DNA from: Batillaria attramentaria
Taxonomy: Eukaryota > Mollusca > Gastropoda > Batillariidae
Direction of reading: 5' to 3'
NCBI GenBank assembly: GCA_018292915.2
Contig: JACVVK020000477.1
Span: forward strand, 417,501-481,500
Length of the DNA: 64,000 bases
Each line of letters starts with the position of its first letter. Position 1 is the stretch's first letter. Made by a program: the position numbers and the translations under genes. Under the pieces are notes generated by a model. That model was given only the letters and a program-made list of their open reading frames with translations. It searched no databases and had not been told where the DNA came from. Below are positions 36,718 through 42,671 of this stretch, in pieces.

Positions 36718-37469
36718 ATCTGTGTCAGGGGAGATAACATTGTAGATCTAGTTGGGTGAGTTATTGTTTACATTTTGGATAAAGGGGTGGGGGGTGGATA
36801 GGGGAGGATGCGCATGATTACCTTGAGGTGTGTTGTCGCTGTTTGTGATGGTGAAAGTGTCGGCGTTGTCGTTGTTGTTGCGGTGGTCGTTGTATGAGCT
36901 GTGTATGATTTAGATCTAACCAACGCTCTGTTTCCTAGAATTATAGCGCAGTTCGGAATATTCACTACGACAACGACAACCGCCACCATCCTCACCATCA
37001 TCATGGTCTCCACTACCACCACCACCACCACCGCCACCACCCCCACCACCACCACTGACGTTTGTCGTTGTACGTTTCAGGTCAGGGCGGCAACCCCAGC
37101 AGCAGCAGCACCACGACCTTACAGTACCGGGACGTCTTCGTCCTGTCGTCGTATAACGTCCACGATGACGAGACAGACGACGCGGGTGACGTGACCAGAC
37201 GAGCTAGCGGCGCGGTGCGCGGCCTCCGTCAGGCTGGAGTGCCGGTGCGGGTGGTTGGGGCGGGTGATAATGCGGGTGTGGGTGAGGTGGGTAGAATGTC
37301 GGGTGCAGACAGTGTTATAGTAACACTTTGTTACTGTGTGCAGGGACTGGAGAGAAAGGTTGTAGTGTGGATGGCGGGAACACGGTATAGTGGTGGTGAT
37401 TCAGTCTGGGGCCGACTTTTCTCCATGTCCCGTACTACATCACAACTTATCTGGGTAAAGTATTCTTAA
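6908..37469 (+). CDS. Zinc-knuckle / PD-(D/E)XK nuclease / SF1 helicase fusion gene (7 exons, whole span)
   Basis: Seven exons join to a predicted protein of 1197 residues: 6908-8353, 9941-10663, 11323-11528, 12393-12531, 18858-19195, 36301-36653, 37081-37469. Each junction has GT and AG, and the phases (0,0,2,0,2,1) agree. Domain order: fifteen CCHC knuckles (about 20-275); a Pro/Gln-rich 15-residue repeat (about 285-450); a NERD-like nuclease with D615 in GDFDVLII and E629-x-K631 in AGEIKS; helicase Q-motif-like LLPDQ (834-838); Walker A GPPGTGKT (853-860); Walker B LVADEAE with D945 and E946; motif V QGLE (1156-1159); motif VI SMSRTTSQL (1183 on). SF1 helicases move along nucleic acid with ATP; PD-(D/E)XK enzymes cut it. 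I recall uncharacterised lancelet and mollusc proteins of similar nuclease-helicase type, but no assigned function. Exon 1 could instead be a separate gene ending at TAA 8366-8368. No promoter is assigned; intron 5 is 17 kb. Confidence 0.75.
7745..8252 (+). repeat. In-frame 45 bp minisatellite in exon 1
   Basis: About ten full copies and two partial ones encode QQQPSPHTPYTGTQG-like 15-mers. PHTG and PYTG forms alternate over the last five copies, suggesting a 90 bp duplication unit. Pro, Gln and Thr dominate, so the segment is likely disordered, a linker between knuckles and nuclease. Confidence 0.95.
8399..8438. repeat. (GAT)n / ATT microsatellite
   Basis: Short trinucleotide tract at the start of intron 1. 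Confidence 0.8.
8950..9285. repeat. 21 bp minisatellite, 16 copies, intron 1
   Basis: Exact 21 bp spacing of AGTGACACCATTT. The two variants CTGCAC and CTCTAC are interspersed. Because 21 is a multiple of three, all six frames look open or regularly patterned, but the array lies inside intron 1 and has no coding evidence. Confidence 0.95.
9941..10663 (+). CDS. Exon 2: PD-(D/E)XK (NERD-like) nuclease domain
   Basis: The acceptor is TTTTTTGTAG-like (ends 9940) and the donor GAT/GTGAGT (10664). The 241 codons are open and in phase with exon 1. The key motif is GDFDVLIIHRQYGILAGEIK: an Asp ending a strand, a Gly-Ile strand, then E-x-K. This is the D-(x)n-ExK catalytic pattern of PD-(D/E)XK enzymes, closest in shape to NERD domains. 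An upstream helix with QQHVLHCLQAM followed by MFVLSQ fits the first helix and strand of that fold. A Lys/Arg/Pro/Gln-rich basic stretch (GQKRPKKQKPGQ) follows and could contact nucleic acid. Base composition is GC-richer than the introns, as expected for coding DNA. If exon 1 is separate, ATG 9953 could be a start. Confidence 0.75.
10702..10800 (+). mobile_element. SINE, 5'-truncated copy
   Basis: Starts at the B box (GGGTCGTGAGTTCGTATCCC), continues with GTTGCCCCGTCTTTGATATC and GTGGAAAAGGACGTTAAAC, same family as 2041. It is followed by a poly-C tract. Confidence 0.75.
10845..10945 (+). mobile_element. SINE, 5'-truncated copy with CATC tail
   Basis: Starts near TTCGGCTGGGGCCAG and ends in GTGGAAAAGGACGTTAAAC, then (ATCC)n and (CT)n. 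It sits in tandem with the copy at 10702. Confidence 0.75.
11323..11528 (+). CDS. Exon 3: linker between nuclease and helicase
   Basis: The acceptor is TCTGCTACAG (ends 11322) and the donor AG/GTAGGG (11529). 68 codons plus two bases are open, in frame with exon 2. It encodes ALCRELDIPLTADPVDYC and SWWTRCVAGAGPDSAMTDD, a mixed helical segment without catalytic motifs. It probably completes the nuclease fold and leads to the helicase core. Its identity rests on splice phase and context. Confidence 0.7.
11893..11946. repeat. (GA)n microsatellite
   Basis: Pure GA tract in intron 3. A shorter one lies at 12281-12308. Confidence 0.95.
12393..12531 (+). CDS. Exon 4: pre-helicase segment with Q-motif-like end
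   Basis: The acceptor is TTATTGACAG (ends 12392) and the donor CAG/GTAAAT. The first base completes an Arg codon with the AG of exon 3, giving ARFAGPATVVRIF. The exon ends with ALLPDQ, which sits just before the Walker A exon, as the Gln of the Q-motif does in SF1 helicases. The whole exon is open and in phase on both sides. Confidence 0.7.
12586..13890 (+). pseudogene. Degenerate CR1/Jockey-type LINE ORF2 remnant
   Basis: The frame at 12600-12760 contains SYLSDQHQQVTVNG and GVPQGSPLGPLLF, the reverse-transcriptase block before the catalytic Asp pair. Further on, FAEDATF near 12855-12875 is a decayed form of the FADDT box. The end at 13530-13889 carries LHRRAAKLILPDPSLSTDQ and SGASLWNSLPTVITNSGPLS, the usual C-terminus of these LINEs. 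Stops and frameshifts are frequent. It lies in intron 4 of the helicase gene, same strand. Confidence 0.75.
14160..14535. mobile_element. Possible DNA-transposon/MITE fragment, CpG-rich
   Basis: The motif CTAGTGTGAGA recurs at about 14177, 14430 and 14517, within unusually CpG-rich DNA (CACGCGCGTGCGACGTGG). The style resembles subterminal repeats of Harbinger-type elements, but I could not define terminal repeats or a target duplication. Confidence 0.25.
15207..18500. repeat. 59/48 bp satellite array, about 60 units
   Basis: The basic unit runs TTACCGGGTGTCAGCAGTGA, CTCTCTACCCCTATCA, GATGATACGATCTGTACTCTATA. A short 48 bp variant lacks 11 bases (CATCTGTACTC-like) after GATTC. Variants at the site (ACGTGATTCC, AGATGATACG, ACATGATTC) are mixed along the array. 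It lies in intron 4. Confidence 0.95.
16069..17140. repeat. 536 bp higher-order repeat within the satellite
   Basis: The order of 59 and 48 bp variants from 16069 repeats from 16605 onward, with apparently identical sequence for some 300 bases. The shift is 536 bp. Confidence 0.75.
18519..18652 (+). pseudogene. LINE ORF2 C-terminal fragment
   Basis: The frame reads SLWNSLPACLRDLTDMDRF and LKTFLFRLAFN, then a stop at 18650-18652. This is the standard end of CR1/Jockey-type ORF2. It sits at the downstream edge of the satellite. Confidence 0.7.
18689..18744. repeat. (GT)n microsatellite
   Basis: Pure GT tract in intron 4. Confidence 0.95.
18858..19195 (+). CDS. Exon 5: helicase Walker A and Walker B
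   Basis: The acceptor is TGTTTCATCAG (ends 18857) and the donor GG/GTGAGT (19196). 112 codons plus two bases are open. The exon starts VDMIHQAPDLAYLAG and runs into GPPGTGKT, where the Lys and Thr bind ATP phosphates and magnesium. It ends DVCLVADEAELF, with the Asp-Glu pair of Walker B that activates water. Between them, AAHLIKQQLEET is a helix as in SF1 helicases. GC-rich codon use stands out from the AT-rich, repeat-filled introns. The final GG joins T of exon 6 to give Gly, reading ELFGDELDVLYQALV without a break. Confidence 0.85.
19197..19725. repeat. Inverted copies of a CAAACAAA-rich dispersed repeat
   Basis: From 19197 to about 19370 the sequence is TGTTTGTTCGGATGTTGAA-like; from 19375 on it is the complement type (CAACACCCGAACAAACAC, about 50 bp spacing). 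The two halves form a large imperfect palindrome. The same family recurs at 20449-20600, 27100-27540 and 28250-28800. Confidence 0.75.
20067..20134. repeat. (CA)n microsatellite
   Basis: Pure CA tract in intron 5. Confidence 0.95.
20207..20450 (+). mobile_element. Dispersed repeat, probable retroelement 3' end
   Basis: Shares with 25459-25750 the order TTGGTGTGAGGTGTG, a poly-C tract, CAGCCGCT..TAGTCTTTGTTGCTTG-like core, GGTTTTAAG, TTGCCAAAGGATA, then an ATTATT tail. A microsatellite-like A/T-rich end is typical of LINE or SINE 3' tails. A reverse-oriented 51 bp piece of its core lies at 28379. Confidence 0.6.
20449..20600. repeat. CAAACAAA-rich dispersed repeat
   Basis: Contains AACAACACACGAAC and CATTTAACACCG blocks at about 50 bp spacing, as at 27100. 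Confidence 0.6.
20660..20935. repeat. ~115 bp tandem repeat with poly-G tracts
   Basis: Three copies of GAGCCAGT(A)AAAGGAAGGACGTT-type sequence, each followed by a G run of up to 20 and GCGTTCAGAT. G-run length varies, so sequence length here may be unreliable. Confidence 0.75.
21031..21134. repeat. Poly-G block facing poly-C blocks
   Basis: A G-rich stretch (21031-21050) is followed by C runs at 21067-21078, 21106-21115 and 21120-21133, with AAGACCATGGCTTTG between. Strands could pair as a hairpin, and the G runs could form quadruplexes. Confidence 0.6.
21838..22200 (+). pseudogene. LINE ORF2 C-terminal remnant
   Basis: The frame gives QNRAACLIVSAARHQPITPI, LHWLPVQTRIMYKI and SRSLRSTEL before a stop, the conserved C-terminal region of CR1/Jockey-type LINEs. 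Downstream, decayed sequence including a GIWNSLP-like end extends to about 22200. Confidence 0.7.
22368..22440. repeat. (GT)n microsatellite
   Basis: Pure GT tract in intron 5. Confidence 0.95.
23136..23300 (+). pseudogene. HARBI1-like transposase N-terminus, truncated
   Basis: The ATG at 23136 (AAAATGGCG context) starts 54 codons ending at TAG 23298-23300. RRERVFRDRTNPFDSYDDVD followed by FRFRRRDLQELCDLL is the conserved N-terminal part of Harbinger transposases and HARBI1, upstream of the DDE nuclease. The DDE catalytic domain is absent, replaced by unrelated sequence, so it is not functional. Confidence 0.75.
23609..23885. mobile_element. Nested foldback element with perfect 34 bp inverted repeats
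   Basis: GTCAGGTTAAATGCGTGGCA and the bases to 23642 recur inverted at 23852-23885 without a mismatch over 34 bp. Outside these, imperfect pairing continues (GTCGAGTCATGTTTCTCTGC against the complement of GCAGATAAACACGACTCGA), interrupted by TAGCAA on the left. The loop has no ORF of note. Confidence 0.75.
24200..25450. other. No recognisable feature
   Basis: Mixed-composition intron DNA. A short imperfect duplication (TAGAGAGGGGAGAGATGTGT) occurs near 25162 and 25212. No domain or transposon end is evident. Confidence 0.5.
25459..25750 (+). mobile_element. Dispersed repeat, second copy
   Basis: Matches 20207-20450 in order and sequence, with the TCTTCAGCCG..GTAGTCTTTGTTGCTTG core duplicated. 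Ends in (ATT)n. Confidence 0.6.
25760..27090. other. No recognised gene; contains a (GT)n tract at 26270-26338
   Basis: Frames up to about 80 codons exist (for example from 25840) but show no domain I recognise and no conserved neighbours. The GT tract is pure. Confidence 0.5.
27100..27540. repeat. CAAACAAA-rich dispersed repeat, tandem units
   Basis: Blocks such as AACCATTCAACACCCGAAC alternate with ACACACAAACAAACAAAC at about 50 bp spacing. It ends in C and A homopolymers. Confidence 0.75.
28250..28800. repeat. CAAACAAA-rich dispersed repeat, tandem units
   Basis: Same family as at 27100, here interrupted by a 51 bp insertion at 28379-28429. Confidence 0.75.
28379..28429 (-). mobile_element. 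51 bp micro-insertion with 13 bp target duplication
   Basis: Perfect copies of TCAACACGTGAGT lie at 28366-28378 and 28430-28442. The 51 bp between them, read on the minus strand, is CAGCCGCG..TAGTCTTTGTGGCTTG and GCGCGGCTTTAAG, matching the core of the dispersed repeat at 20207 and 25459. Confidence 0.75.
28971..29580. mobile_element. Possible 610 bp MITE with 13 bp inverted ends
   Basis: CGTTCAGTTGAGC at 28971-28983 is complementary to GCTCAACTGAACG at 29568-29580. A partial inner copy (CGTTCAGTTGACT) is near 29510. No clear target duplication was found. Confidence 0.35.
29600..30440. other. No recognisable feature
   Basis: Open frames of up to about 110 codons exist on both strands but none carries a recognisable domain or splice context. 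Confidence 0.45.
30557..32520 (-). mobile_element. CR1/Jockey-type LINE, 5'-truncated, long intact ORF2
   Basis: About 650 codons remain open. The reverse transcriptase has TNYRPVSLLS, the first catalytic Asp in FFDVSKAFDKVW (about 181-192), GVPQGSVLGPLLF (about 239-251) and the Asp pair in FADDTSMYL (about 269-277). The C-terminus has a zinc-ribbon-like CACGHVVEDPAHFLMDC. The frame is preceded by a stop just upstream, and the endonuclease domain is missing, so this is a 5'-truncated copy that cannot move by itself. No stop codons have accumulated over 1.9 kb, so insertion is recent. It lies antisense in intron 5 of the helicase gene. Confidence 0.9.
33030..33145 (-). promoter_or_regulatory. 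Possible LTR core: TATA box and poly-A signal, minus strand
   Basis: On the minus strand GCATATAAGG (33145-33136) is followed about 105 bases later by AATAAA (33035-33030). A TATA box and poly-A signal at that spacing is the layout of an LTR promoter/R region. LTR ends and a target duplication were not found. Confidence 0.3.
33658..35008. mobile_element. 1.35 kb element with ~60 bp GGTCCA-rich inverted ends
   Basis: The left end (GTCCAATAAGTTTAAAGTTA, then ATGGACCCC) matches the complement of the right end (GTCCAATAACTTTAAAGTTA, then ATGGACCCC) over about 60 bases with a few indels. Each end has several TGGACCCC boxes in both orientations. The interior is C-rich low-complexity DNA, a CA/GC tract and homopolymers, with no transposase. 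Confidence 0.65.
33826..33872. repeat. (CA)n followed by (CG)n
   Basis: CA repeats run into an alternating GC tract, a purine-pyrimidine stretch able to adopt Z-DNA. Poly-T and poly-G follow at 33890-33921. Confidence 0.9.
35637..35720. repeat. (CA)n microsatellite
   Basis: Pure CA tract, 40 or more units. Confidence 0.95.
36301..36653 (+). CDS. Exon 6: helicase middle region with Cys cluster
   Basis: The acceptor is TCTCTGTAACAG (ends 36300) and the donor G/GTAAGT (36654). The first base completes Gly with exon 5. The exon encodes DELDVLYQALVNN, then MTTPLRCPPCVVREV, where the L-R-C-P block is in the place of SF1 motif IV, and YDCEACGREVGRILTQVLHVG. RCPPC and CEAC are two CxxC pairs and might bind a metal, but that is inference. 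The exon is GC-rich (56-60 percent by eye) against AT-rich flanks. Confidence 0.8.
36661..36713. repeat. (GT)n microsatellite at the intron 6 donor
   Basis: Begins seven bases after the exon 6 splice donor. Confidence 0.95.
37081..37469 (+). CDS. Exon 7: helicase motifs V and VI, C-terminus
   Basis: The acceptor is TGTACGTTTCAG (ends 37080). GT completes Gly with exon 6. The exon has LQYRDVFVLSSYNVHDDE, then DSVIVTLCYCVQGLERKVVV, the SF1 motif V pattern (T/S-x4-QGLE-x2-VV), and RLFSMSRTTSQLIWV, motif VI with the arginine finger Arg. The frame ends at TAA 37467-37469. TGG/GTAAAG at 37454/37455 is a possible donor, so a further small 3' exon cannot be excluded. A candidate poly-A signal lies at 38479; a better one at 40912. 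Confidence 0.8.
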
Positions 37470-37520
37470 TCCTCCATCCCCTGACTCCACACACCACCAC
37501 ACTGACCACTAACCCCCCAC

Positions 37521-37559
37521 ACCCACCACCACCACCACCACCACCACCACCACCACCAC
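37521..37559. repeat. (CAC)n tract
   Basis: Short trinucleotide run just 3' of exon 7. Confidence 0.9.
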
Positions 37560-37945
37560 GGACACCGACAACGACTTCTAACGGTCACGTTCCTTAAACG
37601 GTCTTAAATATTTCCACAATCCTTTCTTATTTTTCGGTTCCTTTGCCTTCTGTTCGTCCCGCCATCGTCGCCTCGCTTCCGTCGTAACGTTTTTTTTCCT
37701 TCCGTTGTCGTCGTCGTCGCTCAATGACACCCCTCACAAAAAAATCATAATTGTTGTTGAAATTTATGTTCGTTCAACTTTTGCAGTTTTGAGTCGAGCA
37801 AAACACTTGTAATTGACGTCATTCGGAGACAGGTTAGTGTATGACGTGTTTATAATCGTGACGACATTTCCCTTTGACGTCACAAGACGTGTAGTTGATT
37901 TGTTCGTGTTGAACATCTTGTCAAAGACTATGCTACTACACATTC

Positions 37946-38149
37946 TTTGATCTCTCTCTCTCCACTCTCTCTCTCTCTCTGCCCCCCCCCCCTCTCTCTC
38001 TCTCTCTCTGTGCCCCCCTCTCTCTCTCTGCCCCCCCCCCTATCTCTCTCTCTCTCTCCACTCTCTCTCTCTCTCTGCTTTGGCGTGTGGCGTGTTACCT
38101 TGTCCTGCAACAAATTACAGATAAACGCTCCTCTCTCTCTCTCTCTCTC

Positions 38150-38188
<39 letters not shown>

Positions 38189-38539
38189 GCTTTGGCGTGT
38201 GGCGTGTTGTTTTGTCCTGCAACAAATTACAGGTAAACGCTCCTCTCTCTCTCTGTGTCTGTCTGTGCCTGTCTGTCTGTCTGTCTGTCTCTCTCTGTCT
38301 CTCTGCTTTGGCGTGTGGCATGTTGCCTTGTCCTGCAACAAGTTACAGGTAAACGCTCCTCTCTCTCTCTCTCTCTCTGTGCCTGTCTGTCTGTCTGTGC
38401 CTGTCTGTCTGTCTGTGCCTGTCTGTCTGTCTGTCTGTCTCTCTTTGCTTTGGCGTGTGGCGTGTTGCCTTGTCCTGCAATAAATTACAGGTAAACGCTC
38501 CTCTCTCTCTGTCTTTGTGTCTCTGTCTTTGTCTGTCTG

Positions 38540-38572
<33 letters not shown>

Positions 38573-38784
38573 CGTCATGCCTTGACCTGCAACAAATTAA
38601 AGTCAATCCCTCTCTGTCTCTGTCTCTCACTCTCTTTCTGTGTCTGTCTTGTCTGTCTGTCTGTCTGTATTTTCGCATATTGGCTTGTCCTGCGACAAAT
38701 TACGTATAAGCTGTCTGTCTGTCTGTTTCCCTCTCTCTCTGACTGTCTTTCTTTCTCTGTGGATCTGTCTTTCTGCACGTTCTC

Positions 38785-38851
<67 letters not shown>

Positions 38852-39010
38852 CTCTCGACGTCTGTCTGTCTGTCTATGTCCGTCGCTGTCTCTGTTTTTA
38901 TCTTTCTCTGTCTCTGTCTCGGTCTCTGTGATCTTTCTCCATCTTTCTGTCTGCTTCCCTCCTCCCCGTCTGTCTGTCTATCTGCCTCTCTCTCTCTCTC
39001 TCTCTGTTTT
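37946..39010. repeat. TC-rich tract with six copies of a 55 bp block
   Basis: GCTTTGGCGTGTGGCGTGTT followed by TTGTCCTGCAACAAATTACA and GGTAAACGCTCC recurs at about 38077, 38188, 38306 and 38447, and decayed near 38570 and 38670. The spacers are CT/TCTG microsatellite of changing length. Very long RERERE frames here are artefacts. A (GT)n tract is at 38788-38849. Confidence 0.85.
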
Positions 39011-39307
39011 TGACTTTCTCTGACTCGCTTACTCTAGCTGTTTCTCCCCCCCCCCCCCCACCCCTCTGACTGTTTGTCATTCTGTCTCTGTTTCTCGTCG
39101 TGTCTGACTGTCTATATCGGTCTATCTTGTTCTGTCTTTTTGTTGTTGTTATTTTGCTTTCTCTGTCTGTCTTACGCTGTGTCTCCGCCCCCCCCCCCCC
39201 CACTTCACCCCTCTCTTTGACCCTATCTTTCTCCCCTCTCCTGCACCCTCTCCTGTTTGTGTCTGTCTGTCTTTGGCCTTGTCTGTCTCACTCTTTGTTC
39301 TGCCTCT

Positions 39308-39309
<2 letters not shown>

Positions 39310-39374
<65 letters not shown>
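39310..39374. repeat. (GT)n microsatellite
   Basis: Pure GT tract; poly-C follows at 39458-39473. Confidence 0.95.
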
Positions 39375-39376
<2 letters not shown>

Positions 39377-39734
39377 TAACGGGCTGTCGTCACGGTGGTG
39401 GTTGTCGTGTAGGGGGTTGTCAGTGTATCCCTTACCCAGTGTTGCTGATGTTGTACACCCCCCCCCCCCCCCCAAACGACTCCAGCGGTTCACACGACAC
39501 CAGTCTCTCCAGTCCCACACATCAGACAGGCCTGTGTCACGTGAGGACAATATTGTGTAGTTACCTGAAGGCCGTACGTTATCTTACAAGTCGTGTTGTG
39601 TTTAGTTGTAGCTATAGTGTTTTCTGCCTTCACACTTGTACAGTGCTTGCTACATTGTGAATATGTATCTAGCGCTGTCTACAGATCACGTGACCGGGGC
39701 AGTACCACGCCAGCTGTCTGAAGACAGGAAGTAT

Positions 39735-39975
39735 TTGTCAGATTATGTAACTGATAAACATTGGTTTCATTTGTCAGATCCATAACTGATAAACATTGGT
39801 TTTATTTTTCTGATCCATAACTGATAAACATTGATGTTATTTGTCTGGTCCATAACTGATAAACATTGATGTTATTTGTCTGCTCCATAACTGATAAACA
39901 TTGATGTTATTTGTCTGATCCATAACTGATAAACACTGGTTTTATTTGTCTGATCCATAACTGTTGTTTTCCTAA
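39735..39975. repeat. 35 bp minisatellite, seven copies
   Basis: CATAACTGATAAACATTG recurs with exact 35 bp spacing (39751 to 39961). Spacers are TTTATTTGTCTGATC-like. Confidence 0.95.
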
Positions 39976-40170
39976 TGTATTATGTAACCTGATCATATAT
40001 TTATTGGTTTTATTTGTCTTAATCATAACTGTTCTTTCTGCTCCCCCCCCCCTTTTCCCCCCCTCCCCCCTCCGCCTGGCTGTATCTGTCGCTATGTATG
40101 TATGTTTATATTTGTCTGTCTTTCTGTCTGTCTTTTTTTTACTCTCTCTCTCTCAGTCTGTTACTCACCC

Positions 40171-40172
<2 letters not shown>

Positions 40173-40219
<47 letters not shown>

Positions 40220-40720
40220 CCCCTTCTCTATATGACACAGTTTTTCTGTCTGTCACTGTCTGTCTGTCTGTCTGACTGTTTGACTTTCTCTGGCTCTCCG
40301 CCACACCCCCCCCCCTCTCCCTTTCTGTCGGTCTTACTTTCTGTCTTCCTTTCTTTGAATTTGTGTGTCTCAGTCTGTCGCTCTCTTTGTCTATCTTTGT
40401 CTCTGTCTGTGTCCCCTCCTCTCTGTCTGTGTGTGTCTCTCTCTCTTTGTCTGTCTGTCTCTCTTTGTCTATTTTTGTCTCTGTGTCCCCTCCTCTCTGT
40501 CTGTGTATGTCTCTCTCTTTGTCTGTCTGCCTCTCATTCTTTGTCTATCTTTGTCTCTGTGTCCCCTACTGTCTGTCTGTGTATGTCTGTCTCTTTTTTC
40601 TGTCTCTCTGTCTGTGTATGTCTGTCTCTTTGTCTATCTTTCTCTCTGTATGTGTCCCCTCCTTTCTGTCTGTGTATCTCTCTCTCTCTCTCTATCTTTC
40701 TGTCTGTCTGTCTTTTCCAC
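40173..40720. repeat. GT tract and TCTG-rich low-complexity DNA
   Basis: (GT)n at 40173-40218, then CTCTGTCTG-rich sequence. Long frames are artefacts of composition. Confidence 0.85.
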
Positions 40721-40911
40721 CTTGACTTTCTCCGTCTCTTTTACTCCAACTATCCAACTTGTGCTTGATTTGTGTTTGACCTTAATATTAGCATGTAGAT
40801 ATGTTCATAACGAGCTTACTGAAACTAATATTGGTCAAAGATCCATTATCGATATTGATTCTTTGTATGTGTCGTGAAAAGATCTGTTGTGAGACTGTGC
40901 TTTTCTCTGTA

Positions 40912-40917
40912 AATAAA
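40912..40917 (+). terminator. Candidate poly-A signal AATAAA
   Basis: AATAAA is followed within about 30 bases by TG-rich sequence, as at a cleavage site. The upstream 150 bases are unique, UTR-like DNA. It could end a helicase transcript, but 3.4 kb of simple repeats lie between. Confidence 0.35.
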
Positions 40918-40947
40918 AGTTTTGTTGGTACAAGTTTGTGCTGTGCT

Positions 40948-41170
<223 letters not shown>

Positions 41171-41376
41171 CATGATCCATTACCCATGCCGAACATTCAG
41201 ACAAGATTGCTCTAATACGGATTGAAACTGTTTTAAATGTTGACATACATAAATAGATCAACATGCACAGTTTGTTAATATTTTAATTAAAACCACAACA
41301 CCGACTGACATAGAAAACACAGACACGCTTCGGCGTTGTGTAAACACAAACTGAACATTCACGTTTTGCTAACCGG

Positions 41377-41440
41377 TCCAGTCTTTGACATCACCCGTTT
41401 GTGGTGGAAAAGGACGTTAAACTCCCAAACACCCACCCCA
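41377..41440 (+). mobile_element. SINE tail fragment
   Basis: CAGTCTTTGACATCACCC and GTGGTGGAAAAGGACGTTAA, then ACTCCCAAACACCCACCC: the 3' part of the family at 2041. Confidence 0.7.
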
Positions 41441-41492
41441 CCGGCCCACCCTAACCCGTCCAAGCACACGGGTAGTTAGTGAGTTGCGTTTG

Positions 41493-42610
41493 TTAACTAC
41501 TGCAAGCCCACAGTTAGTTAAAGGAACCTTTGTTCACCATGCACTCCAAACTCACAGTTAGTAAAAGGAACACTTGTTGATTACACCAAGCACACAGTTA
41601 AAGTTACATTGTTCACTTCTCCAATCTCACAATTAGTTAAAGTTACATTACTACTTCAAGCTCACAGTTAGTTAAAGGGACATTTGTTCACTACCCCACG
41701 CTCACAGTTAAAGGGACACTTGTTAACGACTCCAAGCTCACAGTTAGTAAACGTTACATTTGTTAACTACTCCAGGCTCACAGTTAGTAAACGTTACACT
41801 TGTTAACTACTCCAAGCTGACAGTAAAGGTTACATTTGTTAACTACTCCAGGCTCACAGTTAGTAAAGGTTACATTTGTTAACTACTCCAAGCTCACAGT
41901 TAGTAAAGGTTACATTTGTTAACTATTCCAAGCTCACAGTTAGTAAAGGTTACATTTGTTAAATACTCCAAGCTCACAGTTAGTAATGGTTACATTTGTT
42001 AACTACTCCAAGCTGACAGTTAGTAAAGGTTACATTTGTTAACTACTCCAAGCTCACAGTTAGTAAAGGTTACATTTGTTAACTATTCCAAGCTCACAGT
42101 TAGTAAACGTTACACTCTTTAACGACTCCAAGCTCACAGTTAGTGAGTAAAGTAAACCTTTAGTTAGTAAAGGTTACATTTGTTAACTACTCCAGTCTCA
42201 CAGTTAGTAAACGTTACACTTGTTAACTACTCCAAGCTCACAGTTAGTAAACGTTACATTTGTTAACTACTCCAAGCTCACACAGTTAGTAAATGTTACA
42301 TTTGTTGACTACTCCAAGCTCACGGTTAGTAAACGTTACATTTGTTAACTACTCCAAGCTCACGGTTAGTAAACGTTACATTTGTTAACTACTCCAAGCT
42401 CACACAGTTAGTAAAGGTTACATTTGTTAACTACTCCAAGCTCACAGTTAGTAAACGTTACATTTGTTAACTACTCCAAGCTCACAGTTAGTAAACGTTA
42501 CATTTGTTAACTACTCCAAGCTCACAGTTAGTAAACGTTACATTTGTTAACTACTCCAAGCTCACAGTTAGTAAACGTTACATTTGTTAACTACTCCAAG
42601 CCCACAGTTA
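41493..42610. repeat. 40 bp minisatellite, about 27 copies
   Basis: CTCCAAGCTCACAGTTAGTA followed by AACGTTACATTTGTTAACTA, spaced 40 bp in the homogeneous right half; the left half is diverged. Homogeneity rises toward 42600. Confidence 0.95.
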
Positions 42611-42671
42611 CTTAAAGTTGCATTAATTTTTTTTAATTTTTTTTTGGTCCCAAGTACAGCAGTAATCATAC

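Noticed and set aside
37930..38580. Arg/Glu-rich minus-strand ORFs
   Set aside because: Translation of CT microsatellite; blocks inside are noncoding repeats.
39385..39660. Possible extra 3' exon of the helicase gene
   Set aside because: A Ser-rich frame follows a GT tract, but no acceptor in phase with 37454 was convincing, and motif VI is already near the C-terminus.
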